This document shows positions 11,866-22,924 of a DNA stretch of 64,000 nucleotides, in pieces. The notes under the pieces were generated by a model. That model was not told the DNA's origin. It saw only the letters and a program-made list of their open reading frames with translations, and searched no databases. Within the stretch, counting starts at the first letter, position 1. The number at the start of each line of letters is the position of its first letter. The DNA is taken from contig ML660777.1 in the NCBI GenBank assembly GCA_007570785.1, forward strand, positions 7,912,866 through 7,976,865, given 5' to 3'. This DNA is from Antilocapra americana (lineage: Eukaryota > Chordata > Mammalia > Artiodactyla > Antilocapridae). Made by a program: the position numbers and the translations under genes.

Positions 11866-12231
11866 CTGAGGAACAATTTATGTACAATGAATTATATGCA
11901 TTTAAAGTATATGCCTTTTTGAATTTTGACATGTGTAGAAACTCATGACAATACCACCAAAATCAAGGTACCAAGCTATTATATCACCCACAAGAGACTC
12001 GCCATGCCTCTCTGTCCCTCCCTGTGCCCCTGTTGTTTTTCAGTTGTTAAGTCATGTCCAACTTTGTGACCATCTCATCCTGTCATCTCCTTCTCCACCT
12101 CTGCCTCTGGGCCTAACCAAATTACTAAGCTTTCCATCAGTTTGGGTAACTTTGCATTTTACACAAATTATAACCTGTGCTTTGTATTATTTGGCCCTCA
12201 GTCCTTCTTCTGCCTCTTACAGAATGGATGT
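11866..12231 (-). mobile_element. L1ME-type 3' UTR, antisense, interrupted
   Basis: Reads as the reverse complement of an old L1 3' UTR: aatttatgtacaatgaatta, then tttaaagtatatgcc, then caaaatcaaggtacc, then a C-rich accacc/ccctccctg tract and agtttgggtaactttgcatt. Because it lies to the right of the ORF1 end of the previous L1, it is a separate element. A BovB-like piece interrupts it at 12,034-12,110. Confidence 0.6.
12034..12110 (-). mobile_element. Small BovB 3' fragment with internal deletion
   Basis: cagttgttaagtcatgtcc, then catctcatcctgtcatctcc, resemble two parts of the antisense BovB 3' end joined with roughly 90 bp missing between them. L1ME-like sequence follows on the right. Confidence 0.6.
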
Positions 12232-12242
12232 AATAAGTAAAT

Positions 12243-12558
12243 TTTGTTGTTGCTGTTCAGTCACTCAGTCATGGCTGACTCTTTGCAACCTCATGGACCT
12301 GAAGCACACCAAGCTTCTCTGTCCTCTACCATCTCTGAGCCTGCTCAAATTCATGTCCACTGAGTCAATGATGCTATCTAACCATCTCGTCTCCTGCCAT
12401 CCCCTTCTCCTCTTACCTTCAGACTTTCCCAGGATCAGAGTCCTTTCCAATGTGTAAGTTCTTCACATTAGGTGGCCAAAGTATCGGAGCTTCAGCTTCA
12501 GTCAAACCAGTCAATCCTAAGGAAATAAAGCCTTAATATTCATTGGAAGGACCATTCC
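12243..12558 (-). mobile_element. BovB 3'-end fragment, antisense, with target duplication
   Basis: Antisense BovB 3' end (gctgttcagtcactcagtca to ttcattggaaggacc). It is flanked by aataagtaaat (12232-12242) and aataagcaaat (12559-12569), a 10 of 11 match that fits a target-site duplication. About 75 bp is deleted inside, after cggagcttcagcttc. The long plus-strand frame 11945-12457 crosses several fossils and is not a gene. Confidence 0.9.
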
Positions 12559-12569
12559 AATAAGCAAAT

Positions 12570-12862
12570 GACTTTTTAAAAAATTTTACATTTATTTTTC
12601 CTTTAAGGGAAAAGTCCTTTCAGACTGTATACTCATCCATAATATTATCATTAAACAGTTCTCCATAGTTTCAACTTTTGTTATCTTATTCAATATTATC
12701 TACTCTAATATTCTACAATTTATCTCACAATTATTTACACACATTCAGAGTACATACAAATTTGATGGAAGATCTATTAATTACTTAAGGACATGGAAAG
12801 ATCTCAAAGGTAATCTCTATTTTAAAAACAGAGCAGATTTATATTTTGCTCATTTTAAGATC
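12570..12862. other. AT-rich sequence, nothing recognised
   Basis: No repeat or coding signal identified. Confidence 0.4.
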
Positions 12863-13089
12863 TGTGTGTGCGTAGATGCTCAGTGGCTCAGTCATGCCCC
12901 ATTCTTGATGATCCCTTGGGCTATAGCTTGCCATGTTCCTCTGTCCAAGGAATTTCCTAGGCAAGATACTGAAGTTGGTTGCTATTTTCTTTCCCAAAGG
13001 ATCTTCCTGACCCAGGGATCTAACCTACATCTCCTCTGTCTCATGCATTGGCAGGCAGTTTCTTTACCACTGAGTCACCTGGGAAGCCC
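12863..13089 (-). mobile_element. Bov-tA SINE, antisense
   Basis: Near full-length diverged antisense Bov-tA ending at the tRNA-derived head (ctttaccactgagtcacctg, then ggaagccc). A 12-bp tctgtctcatgc stretch departs from the family pattern near 13,035. Confidence 0.92.
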
Positions 13090-13154
13090 AAAGACAGATA
13101 GCATAAGAATCTATATACCAACATTTGTATAAAAATTTTAATCTCAGAACCTCA

Positions 13155-13400
13155 GTAAGTACTTTTATTCAGTCAACAAATACTTTCAAACACCTTCTTT
13201 GTCCTAGGTGTTATATATAGTTTAATGAACAAAGCAGGTGAAAGTTTTTGCCTTCATGAAGCTTACAGTCTCATGAGAGGAAATAAATCACACACAAAAT
13301 AATAACAATTTTTATAGTATTTATGATTTATGGAGAAATAAGTGCTGGGCAAAAAGGATAAATGAGGAAAATAAGAAAACTAACAGGAGAATTGCAATTT
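13155..13400 (-). mobile_element. Ancient mammalian LINE-type (L2-like) fossil
   Basis: attcagtcaacaaatacttt, then tgtcctaggtgttat, then tgaacaaagcagg, then cttcatgaagcttacagtct, then aaataagtgctgggc follow the order of a common mammalian-wide repeat (L2-like, antisense). Strongly decayed, and the family name is tentative. Confidence 0.5.
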
Positions 13401-15587
13401 AATTAGAACACTGTGTCATCATTGAAAAAGTAACATTTTTGAAAGAAAGGATTTATTTGCACTGTAAATTTGTAATAGCCAAGAAATCAGACTAAAAGTA
13501 CATCTTGTTAGGGTCATTCCACTTGAATGGAAACTGGTTGTGTAGATGTTACAGCCACGGCTCAGACTCCTTTGAAGTTTTTCACATTAAGAAAAAAGAA
13601 CTTAATTAATAAAAGCAGCAAACAACACAATTTAAAATGTTACAATCTGTTTTACTGTTTTCAAATAACAAATGATTTTACAAAAACATAAATAAATACA
13701 TAAAATGGAAAAAAATCAAAATGAAAGAAAATGTCTGATTATGAATGAAACAGGCCACGAAAACAAATACCAAAACTGAATGAACTTAGACTTGTGTAAG
13801 ACTACAACTGATCTTTCTATTTTAACATTCAGCTAATAAAATCCCTGATTTTGATTACAGGATGAGAGTTAAAAGTGGGAATGGTTTGGTCATTATCTTG
13901 CTTTATGGTAACTCTACCCTTTCTTGTCAGATGTTCTAACTATTTGTGGGAATTATATATATGACCACTGAATTAAAAAAAATATGTTGTTTGGCAAAAT
14001 GTGAGTAAGAAAAACTTGTTTCTATATCATCAAGCTAAAGACTAATATTTTATTTAAAACATTCTATGAATATTTAATTTTCAGCATTGTCATGTGTTCA
14101 TTTCTCAAGTTTGAAGGCAAAATAATATATTTTCTTTCAAAGGAAAAGAGAATTACCCTCATTTTACCATATTGCAGACTCTGAACCTTTTTGTGGCAAG
14201 CTCCTGCATATATAACCACTTTAGCTGACACTTTTTCCATAAGAAATATTCATTGTTATGTTCAAATACCATATATCAAGTGAACATGTAAGTGTCCTCA
14301 TTATTCATGAATCAGACAGCACCCCAAGTGTACCCAGCATTAAATTGCTTTTGAACCATCTATAATCTCTAGAAATGTCTCCTTCCAAAATACATTTTGC
14401 AGAGCAACTCAATTTGAATTCTGCATTTACTGTAGCAACACACAAAAGTCTAAAGATAGGTTTGAAGGTCACTTTGACATTGTTCCTTTAAGTAAAACTT
14501 TGCTCTATTTGTGGAACAAAACCCAGGAATGTTCTGCATGTCACAGCATAAGATTATAAGACGCTTGAATGGTCCTTTTCTGAATAATAATGTAGTAAAC
14601 TCACCCTTTTGTTAAAAATAGAAGCTTGTTCTTTCTAAAACAGAAACAACACACAGCTTTGAAGGAGACAAGCAGAAAGCCATGAAATGAGTCATCAGCT
14701 GTGTTTGGTTACAGTGGGTTTATCTGTAACTGTGTGTGAAAAACCACTCACGAGAAGTCAGCAGAAGTGCAGCCAATTGCTGAGAGCTAATCATGCTGGG
14801 TTATTCTTGGAGGAGGCTGGTGTTTGTAGGGAGCACTGACAGTTACCAATTATTGCCTCTACTTGGCAAAATGAATGGGTCTAAACAGTTATCTTGAAGG
14901 TGTTCTCAGTAAGAACTATATTTAAACTGCTGACACCAGTAATTGTGTCTCGCTCACCCAATCCTGAGTTTGATCTTAACTATTTTACAGTAGGCAGTCA
15001 AATGTGCTTACCTTGGGCTTTCATTGCCCACAGAGTGGGTCTGATAAACAGCTTGCACTGAAGTGCATGTTTTACAATGATCTTTTATCTAATTTCTGGT
15101 GAATATCATAGAAATGGAAAGAATATTTTTTACTATGGTTGCTACTGAAATACTCTGGTATAAATTTCTATCATCAAATCATTTCTAATCCTCATAAAAA
15201 GGTACCCTAAAGCATAATAATATCTATATGTGGTTTTAAACTGATAATTTATATCTGTTGAGATGCTATAATAAACTTGCCTTGGGAACTATAGTCAATG
15301 AAAGGGATGTATTTATTTCTGTTGGTTACCTTGAAGGTATGAAACCTAAAAGGAAGCATCATTGGTGTCTTTGTCATTATAGAAAAAAAATCTCTTCTTT
15401 GTTGTTTGAGTTTGTTATAGTGATGATCGTTATCAACAATGTGTCAAAAGAGCTTATTACTTTTTGTTGAAACTTTCTATTTTCAGTAGTCCCAAGATAC
15501 AAGTAAAATTTAAATAAAAAATAAGTTATATGCACAATATGACTGCAAAAGAGACATTCTTTGTTTAAAATGCAGTAGGAAGATAAA
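13401..15587. other. Unique sequence with a more complex core at 14.63-15.06 kb
   Basis: 2.2 kb without a recognised mobile element. The middle part (about 14,630-15,060) is less AT-rich and of higher complexity than its surroundings. It holds an AP-1-like TGAGTCA (14688-14694) followed at once by an E-box CAGCTG (14696-14701). It could be a conserved non-coding element, but nothing in the sequence proves it. The 70-codon frame at 15258-15470 is unrecognised. Confidence 0.45.
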
Positions 15588-15800
15588 AGGACTTCCCTGG
15601 TAGCTCAGATGGTAAAGAATCGGCCTGCAATGCCGAAGACCTGGGTTTGATCCCTAGGTTTGGAAGATCCCATGGAGGAGGGCATAGCAAACCACTTCAG
15701 TATTATTGCCTGGAGAATCCCCATGAGGACAGGAGTCTGGTGGGTTACAGTCTATGGGGTAGTAGAGTTGGACATGACAGAGCTGACCAAGCACAGCACA
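15588..15800 (+). mobile_element. Bov-tA SINE
   Basis: Full sense Bov-tA: ggacttccctggtagctcag to gttggacatgacagagctg. Possible imperfect target duplication aggaagata (15577-15585) and aggaaaata (15800-15808). Confidence 0.95.
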
Positions 15801-17034
15801 GGAAAATATACTAATTTAGAAGACAAATTCACAGAAGCGGAGAGCAACCACCCTCATTCTCGCCTGAAGGAAAAGCAAATCAAGGCCCATCTACAAGTCA
15901 GGGGTGCTAGCCCATCTCCATGCATGCTTTGCCTCTTATCAGTGAGATCATCTGTCATTTTCTTCATTTTTTTCCCCTCCTTCTTAATGGCTATTTTAAG
16001 TTTGCTAGATTTTGCAATGACCCTCAAAGCCTCAATGATCATTTCATAGGAGAAAATCCACAGGTATGAATAGTTGTTGAGAAAAAGTACTTCCATGTTC
16101 TGTTCATTTTGTTTTTAGCTGGCAAAGGAAGGTACATTTAGGAAAATACAGAACTATAAAGAAGTAGTTTAAAAACAAATAATTTCCATTCCCCTTGCTT
16201 GGAATATTTTAAGTACACAAACAAGTAAATAATCACACTCTTTGATTCCATTAATTATCATAAATGATGCTCAACTAAAAGAACAATACTGACTAGTTTA
16301 ACATTACTTGGATGGATATCTCATTCTTCTTCAATTCTTTTTGTCTATGGTTTTGTAATTAACTAACTAGAACTGAAAATTACATTAACATGTTTACTGT
16401 TTTGGTTTTGGTATTGATTTAGGAATAAATTAGTTTTGTACCCTAAAATGACACCATTGAAAATGAATGCATCAGACTATTGCTTCCATGAAGATGTTCC
16501 CAAGGATTGTTTTTATTCACTGTTAAGATAACACAAGTTATGTTACTCTTGGGTTCTTTAAATGGAACCTAGTTTAAAGCAACTCCTAATTCTCTGCTGA
16601 GACTGTATGACATTATAAATCTTGCTAATGCTTCTTTCACCAGATTGCATTTCCCTGCCCTCATATTGTTAATGAATGACTATATTTACAAGAATCTCTG
16701 AAAATAAGAATTTTGGTTTATTTAGGGTGAATTTACACAATCAAATGTTGTTTATTTTGAACAAAAACAAGAATACGACCTGATTAATACAGAAAATGAT
16801 GTATAAATTTCCAAGCAGCCGAATCTCAAGTCAACTTAGCCACTCAATCATTTGAGGAAACAGAATTTTGCCTAAGTGTGAATCATATGCTTTCTTCTTT
16901 CTCAGTATTAGCATTCAGTTGAGCAATCTTTCCTCAGATGTATTTTATGACCAACTCTCCTTTAACCAAGGAGTCAGAGGAGAAATTCTTTCTTAAAATA
17001 CTACCCATCTGCAACAGCATCTGCAATTCATCTC
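15801..17034. other. Unique sequence containing one exon-like minus-strand frame
   Basis: No repeat recognised. On the minus strand 15,854-16,096 gives 80 codons, with a Lys-rich middle (MIIEALRVIAKSSKLKIAIKK at about residues 19-39). I do not recognise the protein. No convincing splice sites or flanking exons are seen. The alternatives are chance or a decayed processed gene piece. Confidence 0.35.
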
Positions 17035-17965
17035 TCATTCATTTCTGCTAGGAATGTAAAATAGTAAAGACACTCTAGAAAACAGTTTGGCAGCTTTATA
17101 AATTATTAAACATATTATTAATCTAAAACCCAACAATCACATTCCTGAGTATCTATCATATAAAAATAAATGAGTATGAAAATCTTTTTACCACATTCAC
17201 AGTTACTTTATTTGCAATATTGCAACCTGGAAATTCCCCCAATATCCTTCAATGGATGGTTGTAGATGGGCTAAAAAAGCCACAATACATCCATGCAATG
17301 GAAAACTACTCAGCAATAAAAGGAACAAATTATTCATACAAGAAATAACTTAAATCAACTCAAGGGCATTGTGCTTAGAGAAAAAAAAGCCAATTTCGAA
17401 AAATTACATACTGCAGTATGATTTCATTTCTATCACGTTCTCAAAATGACAAAAGTGTAATGAAGAGAATAGATCAGATTCCCAAGGTTTAGATTGGGCT
17501 TCCCTGGTCACTCAGGTGGTAAAGCATCTGCCTGTAGTGTGGTAGACCTAGGTTCAATTCCTTGGTTGGGAAGATCCTCTGGAAAAGGAAATGTCAATCC
17601 AATCCAGTATTCTTGCCTGGAAAATTCCATGGATGGAGGAGCCTGGTAGGCTATAGTCCATGGGGTTGCAAACAGTCAGACACGACCAAGCAACTTCACT
17701 GGCTGGTTGGTTCGGATTAGGATAAGGCTGTGACTTGGGTTGGTAAAAGGAAGTTTCTTTGTAGTGATTGGATAGTCTGTATCCTAATTGTGGTGGTGAT
17801 TATTGAGTCTATGCACATAATAGAACATCATATTCCACAATCACAACATGCATATACACATATTCTAGTGCAGATAACAACTGGTAGGAAGTCAGAAAAG
17901 ATCCATAATTTACTTAAAACTTTTGTACCGATGTCAATTTCCTCGTTTAAATGTATACTGTGATT
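17035..17965 (+). mobile_element. L1ME-type LINE 3' end, split by a Bov-tA
   Basis: Sense L1 ORF2 end and 3' UTR. Landmarks are acagtttggcagctttataa, then aacccaacaatcacattcct, then ttgcaatattgcaacctggaa, then catgcaatggaaaactactc, and after the SINE gtatcctaattgtggtggtg. The Bov-tA separates 17,495 from 17,716. Old and full of stops. Confidence 0.85.
17496..17705 (+). mobile_element. Bov-tA SINE in L1ME
   Basis: Full sense Bov-tA (gggcttccctggtcactcag to acacgaccaagcaacttcac). Flanks ggtttagatt (17486-17495) and ggttcggatt (17709-17718) match at 8 of 10, a plausible decayed target duplication in L1 sequence. Confidence 0.95.
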
Positions 17966-18109
17966 AAAAAGTTATCAGTGTAAAAAATTGAGTACCAAGT
18001 CTCAAGGGAGTCTCTGTGTACAATTATTGCCACTTCTTCTGATTCTTAAATGTTTTAAAAGTACACTACCTATTTAATCTGTGTATAGCCATAATAAAGT
18101 GAAAGTTTG
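17966..18109. other. Unique sequence
   Basis: Nothing recognised. Confidence 0.4.
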
Positions 18110-18260
18110 TAGTTGCCTACTAAGTTACAGGCATTATAAGTATTTTATATCTCTGAAAAAAGGACAATTTCCTTACATTTTATGATTGAAGAACCTGAAA
18201 CTCACCAATTATATTTTCCCAAAGTCACACCTATAAATTGGGCCAACCATCCAAGCCTGT
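18110..18260 (-). mobile_element. MIR-like SINE fossil, antisense
   Basis: taagttacaggcattataag, then tttatgattgaagaacctga, then cccaaagtcacac follow the antisense MIR order (size of pool, gaggaaactga, aaggtcacac). Weak. Confidence 0.5.
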
Positions 18261-18978
18261 TTTTTTTTTTTTTTCCAAAAATTTATTATGTTTTTGGCCT
18301 TTTCATTCTATTCTCTTATCTCTTTTTGTCACTAAATATTTCCAGGATCCTTGAAACTTAGTTTCCGACTCCATATCTCCTCACCTTTTTTTTTTTTTCA
18401 TGTTTTCTTTCTTTAATGCTTTGAGTTATTAAGGAGAACAAATATAATATGCTCTGAGTTCTTTCTCAAATTTGGGATAGGTTCAAGCACTCTTGGAGGT
18501 CCTTTCCTATAAGTTATTGCCCAAAATATTTGTAAAATCAAGAACCATTATGAGTTCCAGAATTGTGTCACCAAGCTAGATCTTAAATTGTGCTCTGGTC
18601 TCCAGAGAATAATTTAGTACACTTGCTATGTAATCAGAGAGGTTTTCTAAAGCACATTTATTTGAAAGGCATAATCTCATCAATATTTTCTATGTATAAT
18701 TTTATGACTTAAAAAATGAAATTTCCCATTGCTCAAAATCCTTAAAAAGTAGTCAGTTCTGTTAATAATTCTGACAAAATTATTTTGAGAAAAATAGAAG
18801 TGAAGCAACCTAAGAGCTGTAAGTTTGAAAAAAATGTCTTTTTTGAAATATTAATTTAATTTTAAAACCTTAAAGAGAGTTTTTAGAGTTTACATTTCAC
18901 TCTAAAGACCATTGCATATGTTTTTCTTATAATACAAATTTGATATAAACTTTAAAGGAAATTCAAATTTTGTGGAAT
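18261..18978. other. AT-rich unique sequence with poly-T runs
   Basis: T runs lie at about 18,259-18,275 and 18,388-18,399. No coding signal or named repeat. Confidence 0.45.
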
Positions 18979-19189
18979 TGCTGCTGCTTCTAAGTCACTT
19001 CAGTCATGTCCGACTCGGTGCGACCCCATAGACGGCAGCTCACTAGGCTCCCCTGTCCCAGGGATTCTCTAGGCAAGAATACAGGAGTGGGTTGCATTTC
19101 CTAATCCAGGGGATCTTCCCCAGGGATTGAACCTGGGTCTTCTGCATTACAGGCAGATTCTTTACCATCTGAACCACCAGGGAAGCCCA
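18979..19189 (-). mobile_element. Bov-tA SINE, antisense
   Basis: Full antisense Bov-tA beginning with a BOV-A2-like tgctgctgcttctaagtc end and finishing ctgaaccaccagggaagccc. Low divergence. Confidence 0.96.
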
Positions 19190-19254
19190 TTACAAACAAA
19201 CCCAGGAGAGTAGCATATTGGATAACAATGCATTTTTGATCCAGGCTACTGTGG

Positions 19255-20656
19255 GTTCTAAGTGGGCCTTAGAAAGCATCACTACGAACAAAGTTAGTGG
19301 ATGTGATGGAATTGCAGTTGATCTATTTCAAATCCTGAAAGATGATGCTGTGAAAGTCCTGCACTCAATATGCTAGCAAGTTTGGAAACTCAGCAATGGC
19401 CACAGGACTGGAAAAGGTCAGTTTTCATTCCAGTTCCAAAGAAAGACAATGCCAAAGAATGCTCTAACTACCGCACAATTGCATTCATTTCACACACTAG
19501 TAAAGTAATGCTCAAAATTCTCCAAGCCAGGTTTCAGCAATACATGAGTCGTGAACTTCCAAATGTTCAAGCTGGTTTTAGAAGGCAGAGGAACCAGAGA
19601 TCAAATTGCCAACATCCGCTGGATCATCGAAAAAACAAGAGAGTTCCAGAAAAATATCTATTCCTGCTTTATTGACTATGCCAAAACCTTTGAGTGTGTG
19701 GATCACAATAAACTGTGGAAAATTCTGAAAGACATGGGAATACCAGACCATCTGACCTGTCTCTTGAGAAACCTGTATGAAGGTCAGGAAGCAAGAATTA
19801 GAACTGGACATGGAACAACAGACTGGTTCCAAATAGGAAAAGGAGTATGTCAAGGCTGTATATTGTCACCCTGTTTATTTAACTTACATTCAGAGTACAT
19901 CATGAGAAATGCTGGGCTGGAAGAAGCACAAGCTGGAATGAAGACTGATGGGAGAAATATCAATAACCTCAGTTATGCAGATGATACCACCCTTATGGCA
20001 GAATGTGAAGAGGAAATAAAAAGTCTCTTAGTGAAAGTGAAAGAGGAGAGTGAAAAAGTTGGCTTCAAGCTCAACATTCAGAAAACTAAGATCATGGCAT
20101 CTGATCCCATCACTTCATGGCAAATAGATGGGGAAACAGTGGAAACAGTGGCTAACTTTACTTTTGGGGGCTCCAAGATCACTGTAGATGGTGATTACAG
20201 CCATGAAATTAAGACACTTATTCCTTCAAAGGAAAGTTATGACCAACCTAGATAACATATTAAAAAGCAGAGACATTACTTTGCCAACATAGGTCCGTCT
20301 AGTCAAGGCTATGGTTTTTCCAGTAGTCATGTATGGATGTGAGAGTTGGACAGGGAAGAGAGCTGAGCTGAAGAATTGATGCTTTTGAACTGTGGTATTG
20401 GAGAAGACTCTTGAGAGTCCCTTGGACTGCAGGGAGATCAAACCATTCCATCATAAAGGAGATCAGTCCTGGGTGTTCATTGGAAGGACTGAAGCTGAAG
20501 CTGAAACTCCAATACTTTGGCCACCTCATGCAAAGAGTTGACTCATTTAAAAGGACCCTAATGCTGGGAGGGATTGAAGGCAGGAGAAGAGGATGACAGA
20601 GAATGAGATGGCAGGATGGCATCACCAACTCGATGAACATGGGTTTGGGCAGACTC
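19255..20656 (+). mobile_element. BovB LINE, 1.4 kb, 5' and 3' truncated
   Basis: The longest low-divergence BovB here. It starts upstream of the RT domain (gtgggccttagaaagcatca), covers the whole RT palm and runs into the 3' half. It stops at gggtttgggcagactc, about 140 bp short of the usual tail. Missing the 3' tail is unusual for a retroinsertion and implies a later deletion or rearrangement. There is a TAG in place of the Cys-Gln codons near 19,375, a small frameshift near 19,580, and TAG at 20,291. Confidence 0.96.
19551..20255 (+). pseudogene. BovB reverse transcriptase remnant, 234 codons open
   Basis: RNA-directed DNA polymerase (RTE clade) of the LINE at 19,255-20,656. The open segment shows RT motif A (FIDYAK, residues 40-45), motif B-like QGCILSP (101-107) and motif C YADD (142-145), so the catalytic aspartates are kept. 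The N-terminal part of the domain lies in another frame (19370-19675), separated by a 2-nt loss near 19,580. The apparent Met start is therefore an artefact. No endonuclease domain is present. Not functional. Confidence 0.93.
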
Positions 20657-22224
20657 TCTTTTATTCTTTAATTACACTAAGACCCTAAAATAGTACAAGA
20701 ATGCATATTTTATAAGTATTGCATGTTAATCAAATTGTGATAAATAAAATCAGTATCAAAGAGATTTATCACAAACTGGCGGGAAAAGTGATCATCCAAA
20801 AAGAGAAAAGAAGCCATTGTTCAAAAAAGTTGATGAGTCATAGTCTTTTATATCAGAAATTCAAACAGAAGGCATTGAAAAATATTAACATATGTAAGAC
20901 ATGAATGCAACAGATAAACCATTTTGTCCCATAAAATTGGAGAAGGTAAAAATTATAATACTGTGAGGTATTTAGTATATTCTGTGCATTGTATTTAAAC
21001 TAAATGCTAATGTTGAGAAGAAAAAATTAAATTATTTTAAAAATGTGAGGAATGTTTCTAAAAAGGTGTGGGAATCTTACATGTGGAAACCTTAGTCTTT
21101 GATCAAGTTTTTTATTTACCTTTCAATAGAATTGTTAAAAAGAACTATTACCAAAAAAAATCAACTAGGTTCAAGTTAAAAATAAACAAACAAAAAAATA
21201 TAGGTGTATGAGATCAAAATCTGCTAAACACAAGTGGGGCTCACTGGTGCAACATTTTCTTAAAATGGTGTTTAATTTTAAAAACAATTTATTGATGAAT
21301 GAAAATGTTAGGCATGCTCACTATTTGGTTTTTTAATCAAGCCAAATGTTTGTCCAAACCTACTTTAGTAAAGATTATTAAATGTTGTAATTAATCATCA
21401 ACAGTTTTAATTAAACCTCTGTTGGTTTAGAGAAATGTTTGATTGGCAAACAGTATAATTTTCTTGCTTAAATTGCATTCCCTGTGGACTAATCTAACTT
21501 TCATCTGTGATATTATATTTTCAGAGTTTGTCAGGCACAGGTAAGTACTCTCAGAGCCTGGTTTGATTCCCCCATGCCAGAGAATTGATTAACAAAAGAC
21601 AAGAGGGTAAAATAGTTTTATCAAATTAAGAAAACAGTATGTCTAAATTTAGCTTAAATGTAGAACATGAAACCCTTACATCATTTCATTGACAGAAAAG
21701 ATGCAGAAACATTTAAAAGGAAAGATCACATTATGGATTACCAACCAAAAGTGATGTGGTAGAAAGTTAGTATGATATACAAAAAGTATAATAACAAGGT
21801 TTTACGTGAAGAAAGTAACCTAATGGGTCATCAGAGAGTCTGTTTGCAATGGATTATAGAAACTCTTCTTCCTCTAACTTTTTCTTTTCTTACTACTCAG
21901 TCATTTTTGTTGCATGTTTTGTGTTTCATCTTTCATTGCTTGCATCTTATTTTATTTGACAAAAGTAGTGATTTCTTTAATATCTGTTGCAAGATCTTTG
22001 GTTTAGATTACATACCCTATTTTTGGTATCATCAGGGCAATAAAAGCTTGCTTTGTTTCCTCTATATTGCTGAGAACTTGGGTTTCACCATCAAAATGAC
22101 CTTGTCTAGGCTCTCATTTCTGTATAATGCTAGCTGGTTACTGTGGACTGCTACAAAAATACCTCTCAGACTTTTTTGTCTCATCTCCAAAAGGAAGACA
22201 ATGATACTAACTGTATTAGTCAGC
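20657..22224. other. AT-rich unique sequence with an unexplained 151-codon frame
   Basis: No repeat recognised. The plus-strand frame 21,772-22,227 (151 codons) is the longest frame in the window not explained by a known element. It is rich in Phe, Leu, Ile and Cys with several hydrophobic stretches, and its end runs into the LTR at 22,225. No domain recognised. T-rich composition alone produces such hydrophobic frames, so chance is likely. Confidence 0.4.
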
Positions 22225-22239
22225 TAGGCAGACATTGGG

Positions 22240-22260
22240 AAAAAAAAAAAAAAAAAAAAA
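22240..22260. repeat. (A)21 homopolymer inside the LTR
   Basis: 21 uninterrupted A residues where related LTRs have only a few, probably expanded by slippage. Confidence 0.95.
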
Positions 22261-22493
22261 CATAGATTGGGTGATCTAAATAACAAAAGTTTATTTTCTC
22301 ACAGTTCTGGAGCCTGGGAAGCCAAGTTCAAGGTGCTGGGTGATAGATGCCTTCTGACTGTGTCCTCAGGTGGGTTTTTTCTTTGTGTGTGCATATTCTT
22401 GCTGTCTCTTCCTCTTATAAGAACATCAATCTTATTGGATCAGGGCCTCATGCGTATGACCCATGTAAACTTAATTACCTCCTGAAAAGCCCT

Positions 22494-22698
22494 GAAAGTG
22501 TTAATCACTCAGTTGTGCCTGACTTTTTGTGACCACGTGGACTGCAGCCCACCAGTCTCCCCTGTCCATGGGATTCTCCAGGCAAGAATACTGGAGTGGG
22601 TTGCCATTTCCTTCTCCAGGATATCTTCTTGACACAGGGATCAAACCCAGGTCACTTGTATTGTAGGCAAACTCTTTACCATCTGAGCTACCAGGGAA
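22494..22698 (-). mobile_element. Bov-tA SINE inserted in MaLR LTR
   Basis: Full antisense Bov-tA flanked by the exact 10-bp repeat gaaaagccct (22484-22493 and 22699-22708). The repeat belongs to the LTR, so it is a clean target-site duplication. Confidence 0.97.
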
Positions 22699-22924
22699 GA
22701 AAAGCCCTATTTATAAAAGTCGCACTGGGATTAGGGATGAAATATATAGATTTGGGGAGACACAATTCAGTCCTTAACACAAACCTTGAAAAAAATTAAA
22801 TATATATTATCAACCTTGAATGTTTTTTAAAATATATATTATCTTTTGCAATACACTTTGTATGTGTAAGTGATCAACAAAAGCAACTAATTTATATTTT
22901 ATTTTGGTTAATTAGGATAAAATG

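Larger units (their letters stand above)
22225..22785 (-). mobile_element. MLT1A-like MaLR LTR, antisense, split by a Bov-tA
   Basis: Antisense MaLR LTR: tgtattagtcagctaggca at the left, then tttattttctcacagttctg, then cttcctcttataagaacatc, then acttaattacctcctgaaaag. It resumes after the SINE to end at acacaattcagtccttaac. An A21 run (22,240-22,260) replaces a short A-rich part of the LTR. LTR only, with no internal viral genes. Confidence 0.88.

Noticed and set aside
11945..12457. 170-codon plus-strand frame
   Set aside because: It crosses an L1ME 3' UTR, a BovB piece and another antisense BovB end, so it cannot be one gene.
15588..15660. tRNA-like box sequences (ggttcgattcc-type) in SINE heads
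   Set aside because: They belong to the tRNA-derived head of Bov-tA and recur at many places with SINE bodies attached. They are not tRNA genes.
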